Source: Kosakonia sp. BYX6 (lineage in GTDB: Bacteria > Pseudomonadota > Gammaproteobacteria > Enterobacterales > Enterobacteriaceae). From it: a stretch of DNA of 64,000 nucleotides. Under the pieces are notes generated by a model. The model had not been told where the DNA came from. It ran no database searches and saw only the letters and a list, made by a program, of their open reading frames with translations. The position numbers and the translations under genes are program-made. This document shows, piece by piece, positions 19,953 through 29,722 of the stretch; position 1 is the stretch's first letter, and every line of letters starts with the position of its first letter. The stretch spans positions 2,700,406 to 2,764,405 of the forward strand of contig NZ_CP151800.1 in NCBI RefSeq assembly GCF_038449125.1, written 5' to 3'.

Positions 19953-20489
19953 TTACAAAAAGCCAAGCAGCTTAAAGAAGAAGTAGCCTGCGACAATAAC
20001 AATCACTGGTAAAACATAGAGCGGAAAGATTTGCAGGAAGATGGTGTGATGCGGGACGACAATGCGCGCTTCGATTTGCTCGCGCGTTAACCCTTCTTCA
20101 CCTTTTGCCTTTTCAAGGATCATCTGGTTTTCCACCCCTTCACGCAGAAAGCGCGCCTGGCGGCTCATGCGTGCGCCGGATGCCTGTAAAGCAAGGCCAA
20201 CAAAGATCAGGACAAAAATAATCCAGAACATAATATTCAGGCTTTGCTGGAAATTCGGCGTCGGCGAGTTGTACCAGAAAAGGTTAAGAAACGGCGTATT
20301 GAAACGCATCATCTCAATCATCACGTGGGCAAAATCAAGCATCACGGCATTGATGCCGGGCTGTTTTTCACTGTGATCGTACATAAATTTCAGTACAGAA
20401 ATGATGGTCGAAATGACGGCTGGAATAAAAACCACCCAACCCAGAACGCGTTTCAGCACGGCGATGCGTCCAGCTTGTTGATACGTCAT
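19953..20489 (-). CDS. yniB: Inner-membrane protein YniB
   Basis: A 178-residue membrane protein with three evident hydrophobic segments: about 13-32 (VLGWVVFIPAVISTIISVL), about 87-106 (NIMFWIIFVLIFVGLAL) and the C-terminal 152-178 (FPLYVLPVIVIVAGYFFFKL). The frame opens at 20513, but the ATG at 20489 has AAGGGGA before it and matches the 178-residue E. coli protein. It is divergent from yniC, and its role is unknown. Confidence 0.88.
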   Translation of the reverse strand: MTYQQAGRIAVLKRVLGWVVFIPAVISTIISVLKFMYDHSEKQPGINAVMLDFAHVMIEMMRFNTPFLNLFWYNSPTPNFQQSLNIMFWIIFVLIFVGLALQASGARMSRQARFLREGVENQMILEKAKGEEGLTREQIEARIVVPHHTIFLQIFPLYVLPVIVIVAGYFFFKLLGFL

Positions 20490-20635
20490 GGATTCCCCTT
20501 GTTTGTGACGCACTGTTTCCGCCTTAGTCTACCTGCTGATAATCATTTTCGCCTGATTTTTAAAGGCGGTATGATGAGCCCTTTACCATACTTTGTACTT
20601 TCTCCCTGCAAAATTCCGTCAATAAAAGAGGTGTT

Positions 20636-21304
20636 ATGTCTGCTTCGCGCCAAATTTTTGCTGCCATTTTTGACATGGATGGCTTACTCATCGACTCAGA
20701 ACCACTCTGGGATCGCGCCGAACTTGAAGTCGTGGCAGGCCTCGGGGTCGATATCACGCGGCGCAACGAGCTGCCCGATACATTGGGTCTGCGCATCGAT
20801 ATGGTCGTCGAGCTGTGGTATGCGCAGCAACCGTGGAATGGTCCGAGTCGTCAGGAAGTGACCGAGCGGATCATTCAGCGCGCTATCTCGCTGGTTGAAG
20901 AGGAACGCCCGTTACTGCCTGGTGTGCGTGAAGCGCTGACGCTCTGTAAAGCCAATGGTTTGGTGGTTGGCCTGGCTTCTGCTTCTCCACTCCATATGCT
21001 GGAAAAAGTGCTGACAATGTTCGAATTGCGTGACAGCTTCGATGCATTGGCTTCAGCGGAGAAATTGCCCTACAGCAAACCGCATCCGCAGGTTTACCTG
21101 GATTGCGCCGCGAAACTCGGTGTCGACCCGCTCACTTGCGTCGCGCTGGAAGATTCCGTCAACGGCATGATCGCCAGTAAAGCCGCGCGAATGCGCTCCA
21201 TTGTGGTACCGGATGAAGAACATCGCGCCGACCCACGCTATGTGCTGGCAAACGTTAAACTCGACAGCTTGCAGCAGCTTACCCTCGCCCATCTGCTGGG
21301 CTAA
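20636..21304 (+). CDS. hxpB: Hexitol/sugar phosphatase YniC (HAD family)
   Basis: A 222-residue HAD-superfamily phosphatase. Motif I is FDMDGLLID with nucleophile Asp13 and Asp15, a capping helical domain follows, motif III lysine is in KLPYSKPHP, and motif IV is ALEDSVNGMIA. E. coli YniC/HxpB dephosphorylates 2-deoxyglucose-6-phosphate and hexitol phosphates. It lies 147 bp from the divergent yniB. Confidence 0.92.
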   Translation: MSASRQIFAAIFDMDGLLIDSEPLWDRAELEVVAGLGVDITRRNELPDTLGLRIDMVVELWYAQQPWNGPSRQEVTERIIQRAISLVEEERPLLPGVREALTLCKANGLVVGLASASPLHMLEKVLTMFELRDSFDALASAEKLPYSKPHPQVYLDCAAKLGVDPLTCVALEDSVNGMIASKAARMRSIVVPDEEHRADPRYVLANVKLDSLQQLTLAHLLG

Positions 21305-21309
21305 CAATC

Positions 21310-21336
21310 GCAGGAGCAGCGCTTTGCTGCTCCTGC
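21310..21336 (+). terminator. Hairpin after yniC
   Basis: A perfect 11-bp stem (21310-21320 with 21326-21336) closes a GCTTT loop, six bases after the yniC stop. It lacks a T tail, so it is a transcript-end hairpin rather than a standard intrinsic terminator. Confidence 0.5.
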
Positions 21337-21452
21337 AAAATCGCAATATTGAAACATCATTTCATTAATTTGTGTTTTCATCGCTCACCTTCTATTCTGA
21401 TCCTCAGGCGCTGACGCCCAGCATAACAACCCCTCATAACACCGGAGTAAAT

Positions 21453-22214
21453 ATGATACTGGATGCTTTCAAGCTTACGGGTAAGGTGGCCCTTGTTACC
21501 GGGTGCGATACTGGCCTGGGCCAGGGTATGACGATTGGGCTTGCCGAAGCGGGCTGCGATATTGTCGGCGTTAACCGCAAAATTCCCCATGAAACCGCAC
21601 AGCGTGTCGAAGCGCTCGGCCGTCGTTTTCATGCCATTCAGGCCGATCTGCGCCACCAGCAAGGGTTGAGCGATATCGTCAACGAGGCGGTAGAAAAGAT
21701 GGGACGCATCGATATTCTGGTGAACAACGCAGGTACCATTCGTCGCTATGACGCGATTGATTTCAACGAACAGGATTGGGATGACGTGATGAACCTGAAC
21801 CTGAAAACGTTGTTCTTTCTTTCGCAAGCGGTCGCCCGGCAATTTATCGCCCAGGGCAGCGGCGGCAAAATTATCAATATCGCATCAATGCTTTCCTATC
21901 AGGGCGGGATCCGCGTGCCTTCATATACTGCGTCGAAAAGTGGCGTTATGGGGCTAACGCGCTTGATGGCCAATGAATGGGCTACGCATAACATTAATGT
22001 TAACGGCATCGCGCCGGGTTATATGACGACGAACAACACGCAACAATTGCGGGAAGATGCGGAGCGCAGCCAAGAGATCCTTGAGCGCATTCCTGTCGGA
22101 CGCTGGGGCGAACCTGCTGATTTACAAGGTGCAGTGGTGTTTTTGGCGTCGAAAGCGTCCGAGTATATTCACGGTTACACGATTGCCGTCGATGGCGGTT
22201 GGCTGGCGCGCTAA
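21453..22214 (+). CDS. kduD: 2-deoxy-D-gluconate 3-dehydrogenase / KduD family SDR
   Basis: A 253-residue short-chain dehydrogenase very close to E. coli KduD, which interconverts 2,5-diketo-3-deoxygluconate and 2-keto-3-deoxygluconate in hexuronate and pectin breakdown. The cofactor motif is TGCDTGLGQG (16-25), NNAG is at 91-94, and the catalytic residues are Ser145, Tyr158 and Lys162 (YTASK). The start at 21453 follows CCGGAG; the frame opens upstream at 21372. The usual partner kduI is not next to it, and in E. coli kduD lies elsewhere, so this is an insertion between yniC and ydjM. Confidence 0.88.
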   Translation: MILDAFKLTGKVALVTGCDTGLGQGMTIGLAEAGCDIVGVNRKIPHETAQRVEALGRRFHAIQADLRHQQGLSDIVNEAVEKMGRIDILVNNAGTIRRYDAIDFNEQDWDDVMNLNLKTLFFLSQAVARQFIAQGSGGKIINIASMLSYQGGIRVPSYTASKSGVMGLTRLMANEWATHNINVNGIAPGYMTTNNTQQLREDAERSQEILERIPVGRWGEPADLQGAVVFLASKASEYIHGYTIAVDGGWLAR

Positions 22215-22279
22215 TCTGACACAATTATGACAAAGAGTTACACCGTCACCTCTTTCACCTACTGTACAAACATCCTATA

Positions 22280-22295
22280 CTGTATGCATCGACAG
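22280..22295. promoter_or_regulatory. LexA box of ydjM
   Basis: CTGTATGCATCGACAG is a perfect CTGT-N8-ACAG SOS operator, 16 bp before the ydjM start. E. coli ydjM is a known LexA target. Confidence 0.85.
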
Positions 22296-22311
22296 TTTAG
22301 CGAGTTTGATC

Positions 22312-22902
22312 ATGACGGCGGAAGGACACCTGCTTTTCTCCATTGCGTGCGCGGTGTTTACCAAAAATGCCGAATTGACCCCCGTCCTGGCTCAGGGCGA
22401 TTGGTGGCATATCGTGCCTTCTGCCATTCTTACCTGCTTGCTGCCGGATATTGACCATCCTAAATCCTTCCTCGGTCAACGTCTTAAGTGGATCTCAAAA
22501 CCGGTGGCGCGTGCATTCGGCCACCGGGGTTTTACCCACAGTCTGTTGGCCGTTTTTCTCGCACTCGCTCTGTTCTATTTAAAAGTCCCAGAAAGCTGGA
22601 TTGTGCCCGCCGATGCCCTGCAAGGCATGGTAGTGGGCTATTTAAGCCACATCGTGGCCGATATGATTACCCCCGCTGGCGTACCGCTGTTGTGGCCCTG
22701 CCGCTGGCGTTTTCGTTTGCCGCTATTAATGCCGCAAAAAGGCAATCAACTGGAGCGCGCGCTGTGCATGGCGTTTTTCGCGTGGGCGGTGTGGATGCCA
22801 CAAACTTTGCCCGAAAATGGTGCAGTTCGCTGGTCGGCACAAATGATAAATACGCTACAAAATCAGTTTAATCGCTTTATTCATCCTCAATCTGAGCGTT
22901 AA
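22312..22902 (+). CDS. ydjM: SOS-induced inner-membrane protein YdjM
   Basis: A 196-residue membrane protein of the YdjM/DUF457 family (predicted membrane-bound metal-dependent hydrolases), with the E. coli length. Histidine and aspartate motifs that could bind metal are PDIDHPKS, FGHRGFTHS and LSHIVADMITPAG. Several hydrophobic helices separate them. The ATG at 22312 is chosen over an in-frame TTG six bases upstream. The LexA box before it predicts induction by DNA damage. Its enzymatic role is unproven. Confidence 0.9.
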   Translation: MTAEGHLLFSIACAVFTKNAELTPVLAQGDWWHIVPSAILTCLLPDIDHPKSFLGQRLKWISKPVARAFGHRGFTHSLLAVFLALALFYLKVPESWIVPADALQGMVVGYLSHIVADMITPAGVPLLWPCRWRFRLPLLMPQKGNQLERALCMAFFAWAVWMPQTLPENGAVRWSAQMINTLQNQFNRFIHPQSER

Positions 22903-23031
22903 TTCGTCGATTTTTCAGCATTTGGCATAATCCATTCCATTTGGATATAAGGTCACTCCCGCACTTCTGCTAACCTTGCGCCAGAGGTTTGGCCGGGCAG
23001 GCTGACCGAATAATGATCTCAGGAGAACGGA

Positions 23032-24423
23032 ATGAATTTTCCACTAATCGCGAACGTTGTGGTGTTCGTGGCACTGCTGTTTTTGCTGGCGCAGGCTCGC
23101 CACAAGCAGTGGAGTCTGGCAAAAAAAGTACTGGTCGGTTTGGGCCTTGGTGTCGTTTTCGGCCTGGCATTGCAGGCGATTTACGGTTCCGATAACCCGG
23201 TTCTGAAAGAGTCTATTCAGTGGTTCAACGTGGTCGGGAATGGCTATGTGCAACTGCTGCAAATGATTGTCATGCCGCTGGTTTTTGCCTCTATTCTCAG
23301 TGCCGTTGCGCGTCTGCATAATGCGTCGCAGCTCGGCAAAATCAGTTTCTTAACCATCGGGACGTTGCTTTTCACCACGCTTATCGCCGCACTGGTGGGG
23401 GTACTGGTCACCAATTTGTTCGGTCTGAGCGCCGAAGGGCTGGTGCAAGGTTCGGCAGAAACCGCGCGTCTGAATGCGATTCAGAGCAACTACGTCGGTA
23501 AACTCGCTGATTTAACCGTACCGCAGCTGATCCTGTCGTTTGTACCGAAAAATCCGTTTGCCGATCTGACCGGCGCGAACCCGACGTCAATTATCAGCAT
23601 CGTTATCTTTGCTGCTTTCCTCGGTGTCGCTGCACTTAAGCTTTTGAAAGATGATGCGCCGAAGGGCCAGCGCGTGTTGACCGCCATCGACACCCTGCAA
23701 AGCTGGGTGATGAAGCTGGTGCGCCTGGTCATGCAATTGACGCCGTACGGTGTACTGGCGCTGATGACCAAAGTGGTGGCCGGTTCCAACATTCAGGACA
23801 TCATCAAGCTGGGCAGCTTTGTCATCGCCTCTTACCTCGGCCTTGGCATCATGTTCGTGGTACACGCGCTGCTGCTGGGTGTTAATGGCGTTAGCCCGCT
23901 GAAATTCTTCCGCAAAGTTTGGCCAGTGCTGACCTTCGCCTTTACCAGCCGCTCCAGCGCCGCATCTATTCCGCTGAACGTGGAAGCGCAAACCCGCCGC
24001 CTGGGTGTGCCGGAATCCATCGCCAGCTTCTCTGCCTCGTTTGGTGCGACCATCGGGCAAAACGGTTGCGCAGGGCTTTACCCGGCGATGCTGGCGGTAA
24101 TGGTTGCGCCAACCGTCGGCATTAACCCGTTGGATCCCGTCTGGATTGCCACTCTGGTCGGTATTGTTACAGTGAGTTCCGCAGGTGTGGCCGGTGTCGG
24201 TGGTGGTGCGACTTTCGCCGCGCTGATCGTGCTGCCAGCCCTGGGCTTGCCGGTCACGCTGGTTGCCTTGCTGATCTCCGTTGAACCGCTGATCGACATG
24301 GGCCGTACCGCGCTCAACGTCAGTGGCTCCATGACCGCCGGTACGCTGACCAGCCAGTGGCTGAAGCAGACCGATAAAACCATTATGGACAGTGAAGAGA
24401 GCGCTGAACTGGCGCATCGCTAA
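23032..24423 (+). CDS. tcyP: L-cystine symporter TcyP (YdjN)
   Basis: A 463-residue sodium:dicarboxylate (DAACS/GltP) family transporter with the E. coli YdjN length. It has about eight transmembrane helices, two re-entrant hairpins (the first includes [12 protein letters not shown]) and the substrate-site region [14 protein letters not shown]. It imports L-cystine with high affinity. E. coli regulates it through CysB, but I did not identify a CysB site. The start is preceded by CAGGAGAACGGA. Confidence 0.94.
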   Translation: MNFPLIANVVVFVALLFLLAQARHKQWSLAKKVLVGLGLGVVFGLALQAIYGSDNPVLKESIQWFNVVGNGYVQLLQMIVMPLVFASILSAVARLHNASQLGKISFLTIGTLLFTTLIAALVGVLVTNLFGLSAEGLVQGSAETARLNAIQSNYVGKLADLTVPQLILSFVPKNPFADLTGANPTSIISIVIFAAFLGVAALKLLKDDAPKGQRVLTAIDTLQSWVMKLVRLVMQLTPYGVLALMTKVVAGSNIQDIIKLGSFVIASYLGLGIMFVVHALLLGVNGVSPLKFFRKVWPVLTFAFTSRSSAASIPLNVEAQTRRLGVPESIASFSASFGATIGQNGCAGLYPAMLAVMVAPTVGINPLDPVWIATLVGIVTVSSAGVAGVGGGATFAALIVLPALGLPVTLVALLISVEPLIDMGRTALNVSGSMTAGTLTSQWLKQTDKTIMDSEESAELAHR

Positions 24424-24437
24424 GCTCGCCATCGCTT

Positions 24438-24463
24438 AAGGCGGGGATCGCTCCCCGCCTTTG
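24438..24463. terminator. Bidirectional terminator between tcyP and the DJ-1/PfpI gene
   Basis: A 10-bp stem, AAGGCGGGGA (24438-24447) with TCCCCGCCTT (24452-24461), closes a 4-nt loop and lies between convergent genes. Confidence 0.75.
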
Positions 24464-24468
24464 TCACA

Positions 24469-25326
24469 TCAGTTTTTCGAATTCCCCACGCTTTTATCCA
24501 GCGCCGCAATGAGCGCTTTCGCCAAGGCATGATCCGAGAAAGGATTCTGACCGGTGATCAGTTCCCGATCGCTCACAACATTCGGCTGCCAGGCCGGAAC
24601 AAACGCCATTTTCCCGCCCGCTTGCGCCATGGCTTTCGCCGGGTAGTAACGCAGCTTGTCGCCTTTTAACGATTCTTCAAATGCTTGTTCTTCGGCATCG
24701 GAAAAAATCGTCATCTTATAACCGGCGTAGATCCAGTTTTTCGCACTGGCGGATTTCCCCGCAATCACATTTGATTCGAACGCCTGCGGTTGGTCCTGTG
24801 CGGCAAGCAACGCAATCGGACCATGACAAATCGCTGCGGTCGGTTTTCCATCTTGATGGAAATGGCGCAGCAGTTTGCCAACCTCAGCGTTGCCGGGTAA
24901 ATCAATCAGCGGCGCATGACCGCCGGGAATAAAGATACCAGCATAGCGTTGGGTTCCTTCCTGCAATACTTGCTTGATGGATTTCACCTTGTCGGCGGCG
25001 GTCAGCGTTTCTGACACCGTTTTGATTCGCTGCATCTCAGCAGAATTGTTATTGAAGTACATCGGATCAACTGAGTGTTCATCCGGCAGCGGCTGGTTAC
25101 CTTTCGGCGTGACAATCGTGACTGCATAACCCGCTTTCAACAACGCGTCAGTCGGCACGCCAAACTCGTTAAGGTAAAAACCGGAAGCGTAACTTTTCCC
25201 GTCTTTAAGCGGCAATGTCGTTGCGCTGGAGAGTAACACCAGCACGTTTCCTTTCGGGGCGGGCTGCGCGTTGACGGTGGAGACCAGCACAATGGACGCC
25301 AGCAAACCCTGGAGCAACTTTTTCAT
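24469..25326 (-). CDS. Exported DJ-1/PfpI family protein
   Basis: A 285-residue protein with a signal peptide (MKKLLQGLLASIVLVSTVNA, cleavage after residue 20) followed by a DJ-1/PfpI domain. The nucleophile elbow is AICHGP with Cys167-His168, and the partner glutamate is Glu54 in YLNEFG. The layout matches the Hsp31/HchA-like class I group (chaperones, glyoxalases or deglycases), but this one is predicted periplasmic. It is transcribed divergently from a LysR regulator 99 bp away. The pair replaces ydjO of the E. coli map. The substrate cannot be told from sequence. Confidence 0.85.
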   Translation of the reverse strand: MKKLLQGLLASIVLVSTVNAQPAPKGNVLVLLSSATTLPLKDGKSYASGFYLNEFGVPTDALLKAGYAVTIVTPKGNQPLPDEHSVDPMYFNNNSAEMQRIKTVSETLTAADKVKSIKQVLQEGTQRYAGIFIPGGHAPLIDLPGNAEVGKLLRHFHQDGKPTAAICHGPIALLAAQDQPQAFESNVIAGKSASAKNWIYAGYKMTIFSDAEEQAFEESLKGDKLRYYPAKAMAQAGGKMAFVPAWQPNVVSDRELITGQNPFSDHALAKALIAALDKSVGNSKN

Positions 25327-25425
25327 GTTTCAGTACCTGTTCAATTAATGTGCGACAAATGTACTGGTTCACTTGTTGTAAATAAATTAATCTGACCGAA
25401 CTTCATTAATTACACGAGAGAACAA

Positions 25426-26337
25426 ATGTCGCGCGCCTTCGAATCTGTGCAACTGGGCAGTATTGAGCTTTTTTGCAAGGCTGCTGAGGCCGGCAGTTTC
25501 ACCGCCGCCGCAGAGGCGCTGGGCATTACGCCTGCTTCTGTCAGCCGTACCATCCACAGGCTGGAATCCCGGCTCGGTGTGCGGCTGTTTAATCGCACCA
25601 CGCGTAACGTAAAACTGACCAGCGATGGCGAGTTGTATCGTGCTCAGTGCCAGCAGGCGCTGGATCAAATCGCCAATGCCGAACGTGTGCTGACCGGGCA
25701 GCAAAGCCACGCGAAAGGGTTACTGCGCGTCAGTGTTGGCACAGTGTATGGTCATCATCGTTTGGTGCCACTGCTGCCCGCTTTTATGGCGAAATACCCG
25801 GATATCGATATCGAGCTGAATATCTCGAACCGCAACATTGATTTTATTGATGATGGCTACGATCTGGCGATCCGCATGGGCGAGCCCCGGGATTCGCGCG
25901 TAGTGGCACGTAAACTCGAAGATGCCAGCGTCGGCGTGTTTGGCGCGCCTGATTATTTGCGCCAGCACGGGCGCCCAACCTGTCTCGAAACCCTGCACCA
26001 ACATGATCTGATCCAGTTTATTCTGCCCAGCACCGGGCGCCCGGTATCGTGGATTTTTCGCGATGAAGAAGGTGAAGAGATGGATTTTAGTTTCAGCAGC
26101 CGTCGCCGGGTGCATGAAGATGTGCTGGCGGGCGTGGGTTGGGCCATTGCGGGCGGGGGATTATTTCAGATTTATCACTTTGTGGCGGCTGATGCTGTCG
26201 CACAAGGACGGCTCGAAGAGGTGATGCAAGAGATGGGCGGTCGTGTGCGCCCTTTTTACATCCTTTACCCGCAAAACCGGCACTTATCGGCAAGAGTCAG
26301 AGCGTTTGTCGATTACCTGGTCACAACGCTCAGATAA
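25426..26337 (+). CDS. LysR-family transcriptional regulator
   Basis: A 303-residue LysR regulator. The N-terminal winged HTH spans about residues 7-64 (CKAAEAGSFTAAAEALGI, then SRTIHRLESRLGVRLFNRTT), and the effector domain runs from about 92 to 297. It belongs to the large subgroup that includes DmlR and PecT-like regulators. It is divergent from the exported DJ-1/PfpI gene, which is its likely target, and converges on cedA with four bases between stops. Confidence 0.88.
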   Translation: MSRAFESVQLGSIELFCKAAEAGSFTAAAEALGITPASVSRTIHRLESRLGVRLFNRTTRNVKLTSDGELYRAQCQQALDQIANAERVLTGQQSHAKGLLRVSVGTVYGHHRLVPLLPAFMAKYPDIDIELNISNRNIDFIDDGYDLAIRMGEPRDSRVVARKLEDASVGVFGAPDYLRQHGRPTCLETLHQHDLIQFILPSTGRPVSWIFRDEEGEEMDFSFSSRRRVHEDVLAGVGWAIAGGGLFQIYHFVAADAVAQGRLEEVMQEMGGRVRPFYILYPQNRHLSARVRAFVDYLVTTLR

Positions 26338-26341
26338 GCCA

Positions 26342-26587
26342 TTACTCTTCTTCGTCGATTTCGCCCTCCTGGCGCATTTGCATTGCCCAGCGCTGCGCCG
26401 CTTCCGGCACACTAAAAACGGGTGAGCGGCGAAAACGTGCGCCCATCAACACAAACGCCACATATTTGCCACGTAACAACCAGACATCGCGATAGCCTTC
26501 AACTTTCGATGCGTGATCGGGCGGTGCCGGTTCGACACGCGGGACATAGCTAATAACGACTCGGTTTTGTTGACGAAAAGGTTTCAT
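26342..26587 (-). CDS. cedA: Cell division activator CedA
   Basis: An 81-residue protein matching E. coli CedA (80 residues) across RQQNR...ISYVPR.EPAPP and LRGKYVAFVLMG. In E. coli it restores division in overinitiating dnaA(cos) cells, binds DNA through a three-stranded sheet, and associates with RNA polymerase. The ATG at 26587 gives the family length; the frame is open to a TTG at 26611. No clear ribosome site is visible. It is divergent from katE. Confidence 0.9.
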   Translation of the reverse strand: MKPFRQQNRVVISYVPRVEPAPPDHASKVEGYRDVWLLRGKYVAFVLMGARFRRSPVFSVPEAAQRWAMQMRQEGEIDEEE

Positions 26588-26805
26588 AAGCGATGCATTC
26601 ACTAAAGACAAATTCTACACACATGAAACAGCTATCATAGCCGATTGTTGCCCTGCGCGTCGCGTCTGGCGTGACTTTCTCTTATTTTCCGTACAGTTCC
26701 CTTCTCCCGCTTCGTACAGTTGAAGCCAGAACATTGTTCTATAGTTATGAGGGTTTAATTCTAATAACGCCCATTTTTCAGCAATGAAAACAGGAGACGA
26801 GTTCA

Positions 26806-29064
26806 ATGTCGCATAATGAGAAAGACACTCACAAGCCGCAATCCCCGGTGCACGATGCCAGTGAATCCCGCCCCGGACTGGACTCACTTGCGCCCGAAGA
26901 CAATTCTCACCGCCCTTCTCCTCAACCTACCGCGCCTGGCGAGCAACCTACGGCGCCGGGGAGCCTGAAAGCGCCGGATACGTCCAACGACAAACTGAGT
27001 GCCCTTGAGACTTTCCGCAAAGGCAGTGAAAACTTTCCCCTGACCACCAATCAGGGCGTACGAATCAGTGATGATCAAAATTCTCTGCGAGCAGGCACGC
27101 GCGGCCCTACGCTACTGGAAGATTTTATCCTGCGCGAGAAAATCACCCACTTCGACCATGAACGCATCCCGGAACGCATCGTGCATGCGCGCGGTTCCGC
27201 GGCACACGGCTACTTTCAGCCGTACCGCAGCTTGAAAGACATAACCAAAGCCGATTTTCTCTCTGACCCGGACAAGATAACGCCGGTGTTTGTGCGTTTC
27301 TCTACCGTACAGGGTGGCGCGGGTTCGGCGGATACCGTGCGTGATATCCGCGGTTTCGCCACCAAGTTTTACACAGAAGAGGGTATTTTCGACCTGGTCG
27401 GTAACAACACACCGGTCTTTTTTATTCAGGATGCGCACAAGTTCCCGGATTTTGTGCACGCGGTGAAACCCGAGCCGCACTGGGCGATTCCACAAGGTGG
27501 GAGCGCTCACGATACCTTCTGGGATTATGTTTCCCTGCAACCTGAAACGCTGCACAACGTTATCTGGGCGATGTCCGATCGCGGCATTCCGCGCAGCTAT
27601 CGCACCATGGAAGGGTTTGGCATTCACACCTTCCGGCTGATCAACGCCGACGGTAAAGCAACGTTCGTGCGCTTTCACTGGAAACCGCTGGCGGGCAAAG
27701 CCTCGCTGGTCTGGGATGAGTCGCAGAAGTTGACCGGGCGCGATCCGGATTTCCATCGCCGCGAATTGTGGGAAGCCATCGAAGCTGGTGATTACCCGGA
27801 ATACGAATTAGGTTTGCAATTGATCCCGGAAGAAGATGAATTCAAGTTTGATTTCGACCTGCTAGATCCCACCAAACTTATCCCGGAAGAGCTGGTTCCC
27901 GTGCAGCGCGTGGGCAAAATGGTGCTCAATCGCAACCCGGATAACTTTTTTGCCGAAAATGAACAGGTGGCTTTCCACCCAGGGCATATTGTTCCGGGGC
28001 TGGATTTCACCAACGATCCGCTGTTGCAGGGTCGGCTTTTCTCCTACACCGACACGCAAATTAGCCGTCTCGGCGGGCCGAATTTCCACGAAATCCCGAT
28101 TAACCGTCCGACTTGCCCGTATCACAATTTGCAACGCGACGGTATGCACCGGATGGATATCGACACTAACCCGGCAAACTACGAACCGAACTCGATTAAC
28201 GATAACTGGCCTCGTGAAACACCTCCAGGCCCGAAACGCGGTGGTTTTGAAAGCTATCAGGAGCGCGTCGAGGGGCAAAAAGTCCGCGAGCGCAGCCCCT
28301 CTTTTGGCGAATATTATTCGCATCCGCGCCTGTTCTGGCTGAGTCAGACGCCGTTTGAGCAACGCCATATTGTCGATGCGTTCAGCTTCGAACTCAGCAA
28401 AGTGGCGCGCCCTTACATTCGTGAGCGCGTTGTCGATCAACTGGCGCACATTGATGTGCAACTGGCGCAAGCGGTCGCGAAAAACCTGGGTCTCACGCTG
28501 ACCGATGACCAGCGCAACATCGCCCCGCCGCCGGATGTGAACGGCCTGCAAAAAGATCCTGCCTTGAGCCTTTACGCTATTCCCGATGGCGATGTGAAAG
28601 GCCGCGTGGTGGCCGTTCTGCTGCACGATAATGTCAGCGCTTCGGATGTGCTTACCCTGTTGCAAGGGTTAAAAGCCAAAGGGGTTCATGCCAAATTGTT
28701 GTATTCGCGTATGGGCGAAGTCACGGCGGATGACGGTTCCAAACTGCCGGTAGCAGCAACGTTTGCCGGTTCACCGTCGCTCACCGTTGATGGCGTGTTC
28801 GTGCCGGGCGGCGATGTCAGTACACTTTTGCAAAATGGCGATGCGAAATATTACCTTTTGGAAGCCTACAAGCACCTGAAAACCATCGCGCTTGCCGGTG
28901 ACGCGCGTCAGTTTAAAGCGCTTCTCAATGTGGATGCGCAAGGTGAAGAAGGCATTGTGGAAGGTGATAGCGCTTCAACCACGCTGGTGGATGATTTTAT
29001 CACCCAGCTTGCGGCGCACCGTGTTTGGTCACGCATCAGTAAAATCGACAGCGTGCCAGCCTAG
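26806..29064 (+). CDS. katE: Catalase HPII
   Basis: A 752-residue large-subunit catalase that breaks down hydrogen peroxide in stationary phase. The distal histidine is His127 in [10 protein letters not shown], the asparagine is in [12 protein letters not shown], and the proximal haem tyrosine is in [16 protein letters not shown]-terminal flavodoxin-like (DJ-1/PfpI-fold) domain covers about 600-750. The N-terminal arm has a short [12 protein letters not shown] repeat at about 41-51. Sigma-S control is known in E. coli, and start 26806 follows CAGGAGACGAG. Confidence 0.97.
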   Translation: MSHNEKDTHKPQSPVHDASESRPGLDSLAPEDNSHRPSPQPTAPGEQPTAPGSLKAPDTSNDKLSALETFRKGSENFPLTTNQGVRISDDQNSLRAGTRGPTLLEDFILREKITHFDHERIPERIVHARGSAAHGYFQPYRSLKDITKADFLSDPDKITPVFVRFSTVQGGAGSADTVRDIRGFATKFYTEEGIFDLVGNNTPVFFIQDAHKFPDFVHAVKPEPHWAIPQGGSAHDTFWDYVSLQPETLHNVIWAMSDRGIPRSYRTMEGFGIHTFRLINADGKATFVRFHWKPLAGKASLVWDESQKLTGRDPDFHRRELWEAIEAGDYPEYELGLQLIPEEDEFKFDFDLLDPTKLIPEELVPVQRVGKMVLNRNPDNFFAENEQVAFHPGHIVPGLDFTNDPLLQGRLFSYTDTQISRLGGPNFHEIPINRPTCPYHNLQRDGMHRMDIDTNPANYEPNSINDNWPRETPPGPKRGGFESYQERVEGQKVRERSPSFGEYYSHPRLFWLSQTPFEQRHIVDAFSFELSKVARPYIRERVVDQLAHIDVQLAQAVAKNLGLTLTDDQRNIAPPPDVNGLQKDPALSLYAIPDGDVKGRVVAVLLHDNVSASDVLTLLQGLKAKGVHAKLLYSRMGEVTADDGSKLPVAATFAGSPSLTVDGVFVPGGDVSTLLQNGDAKYYLLEAYKHLKTIALAGDARQFKALLNVDAQGEEGIVEGDSASTTLVDDFITQLAAHRVWSRISKIDSVPA

Positions 29065-29080
29065 TGTGAAGAGCGCAGAT

Positions 29081-29109
29081 AAAAAAACCGGCCAGTTGGC
29101 CGGTTTTTA
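29081..29109 (+). terminator. Terminator between katE and osmE
   Basis: A strong stem, AAAAACCGGCCA with TGGCCGGTTTTT, closes a two-base GT loop. With A and T runs on the flanks it can serve both convergent genes. Confidence 0.9.
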
Positions 29110-29132
29110 TTTGCTCAGGCTTAAGAAAAAAA

Positions 29133-29471
29133 TTACTGCTTAGTTTGCGGATCCGTGTCGTATTCGGCACAGCTCTGGTAGCCCGAGTTCATTACGTGAC
29201 CGGTGTCATCCAGTGCCACAAAATACGTTTCGGTTTTACCGTCACGCTGGCCCAGGATATAAGTCTGGCAGGTACCACGCGCGTGGATCATGGTCACTTC
29301 AGAAGAAGGACGACCCGCAATCTGCATCACCTGCTGGCGACTCATGCCTTTTTTCACATCTTTCACGACGGGTTGGCTAACCTGATCTTTGGCGCGATCA
29401 TAAGCAGTACAACCTGCCAGCATTGTCAGTACCGCCGCGGCGCCCAGAATTCCTGCGATGTTCTTATTCAT
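29133..29471 (-). CDS. osmE: Osmotically inducible lipoprotein OsmE
   Basis: A 112-residue lipoprotein of the SmpA/OmlA (BamE-like) fold, the E. coli length. The lipobox is MLAGC with lipidated Cys20. The core motif [18 protein letters not shown] is typical of the fold, and a second cysteine pair is in the mature part. In E. coli it is a sigma-S-dependent gene induced by osmotic stress. Here it follows katE directly; the chb operon found between them in E. coli is missing. Confidence 0.93.
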   Translation of the reverse strand: MNKNIAGILGAAAVLTMLAGCTAYDRAKDQVSQPVVKDVKKGMSRQQVMQIAGRPSSEVTMIHARGTCQTYILGQRDGKTETYFVALDDTGHVMNSGYQSCAEYDTDPQTKQ

Positions 29472-29722
29472 ATTCCATCCTCTTTAGTATCCGCTTCTGT
29501 ATCAGCGTGTTATCTAAGCCTGGAATATAAAATTACTTTTTTCAACTATCGACCCGAGATGGCATAACTTTCGGAGAAATCTAATAAAAGTGCGATAAGC
29601 TGCTAAAACGCCGCAAATTGCGACACTCAAGTCTGTGATCCTTGTCGTTTTACCGCCAAGGGGTTAGTTTTATCCATTATCTATTTGCAACCTGTAACGC
29701 AGGATTCTCAACGGAGGGGTAA

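Noticed and set aside
20244-20861. 205-codon frame spanning the yniB-yniC divergent promoters
   Set aside because: It crosses the promoter region and overlaps both genes in other frames.
23587-24432. 281-codon minus-strand frame opposite tcyP
   Set aside because: Composition is rich in Arg, His and Gln, as expected for antisense reading of a membrane protein gene.
27862-28665. 267-codon minus-strand frame opposite katE
   Set aside because: No motif or ribosome site; explained by katE coding constraints.
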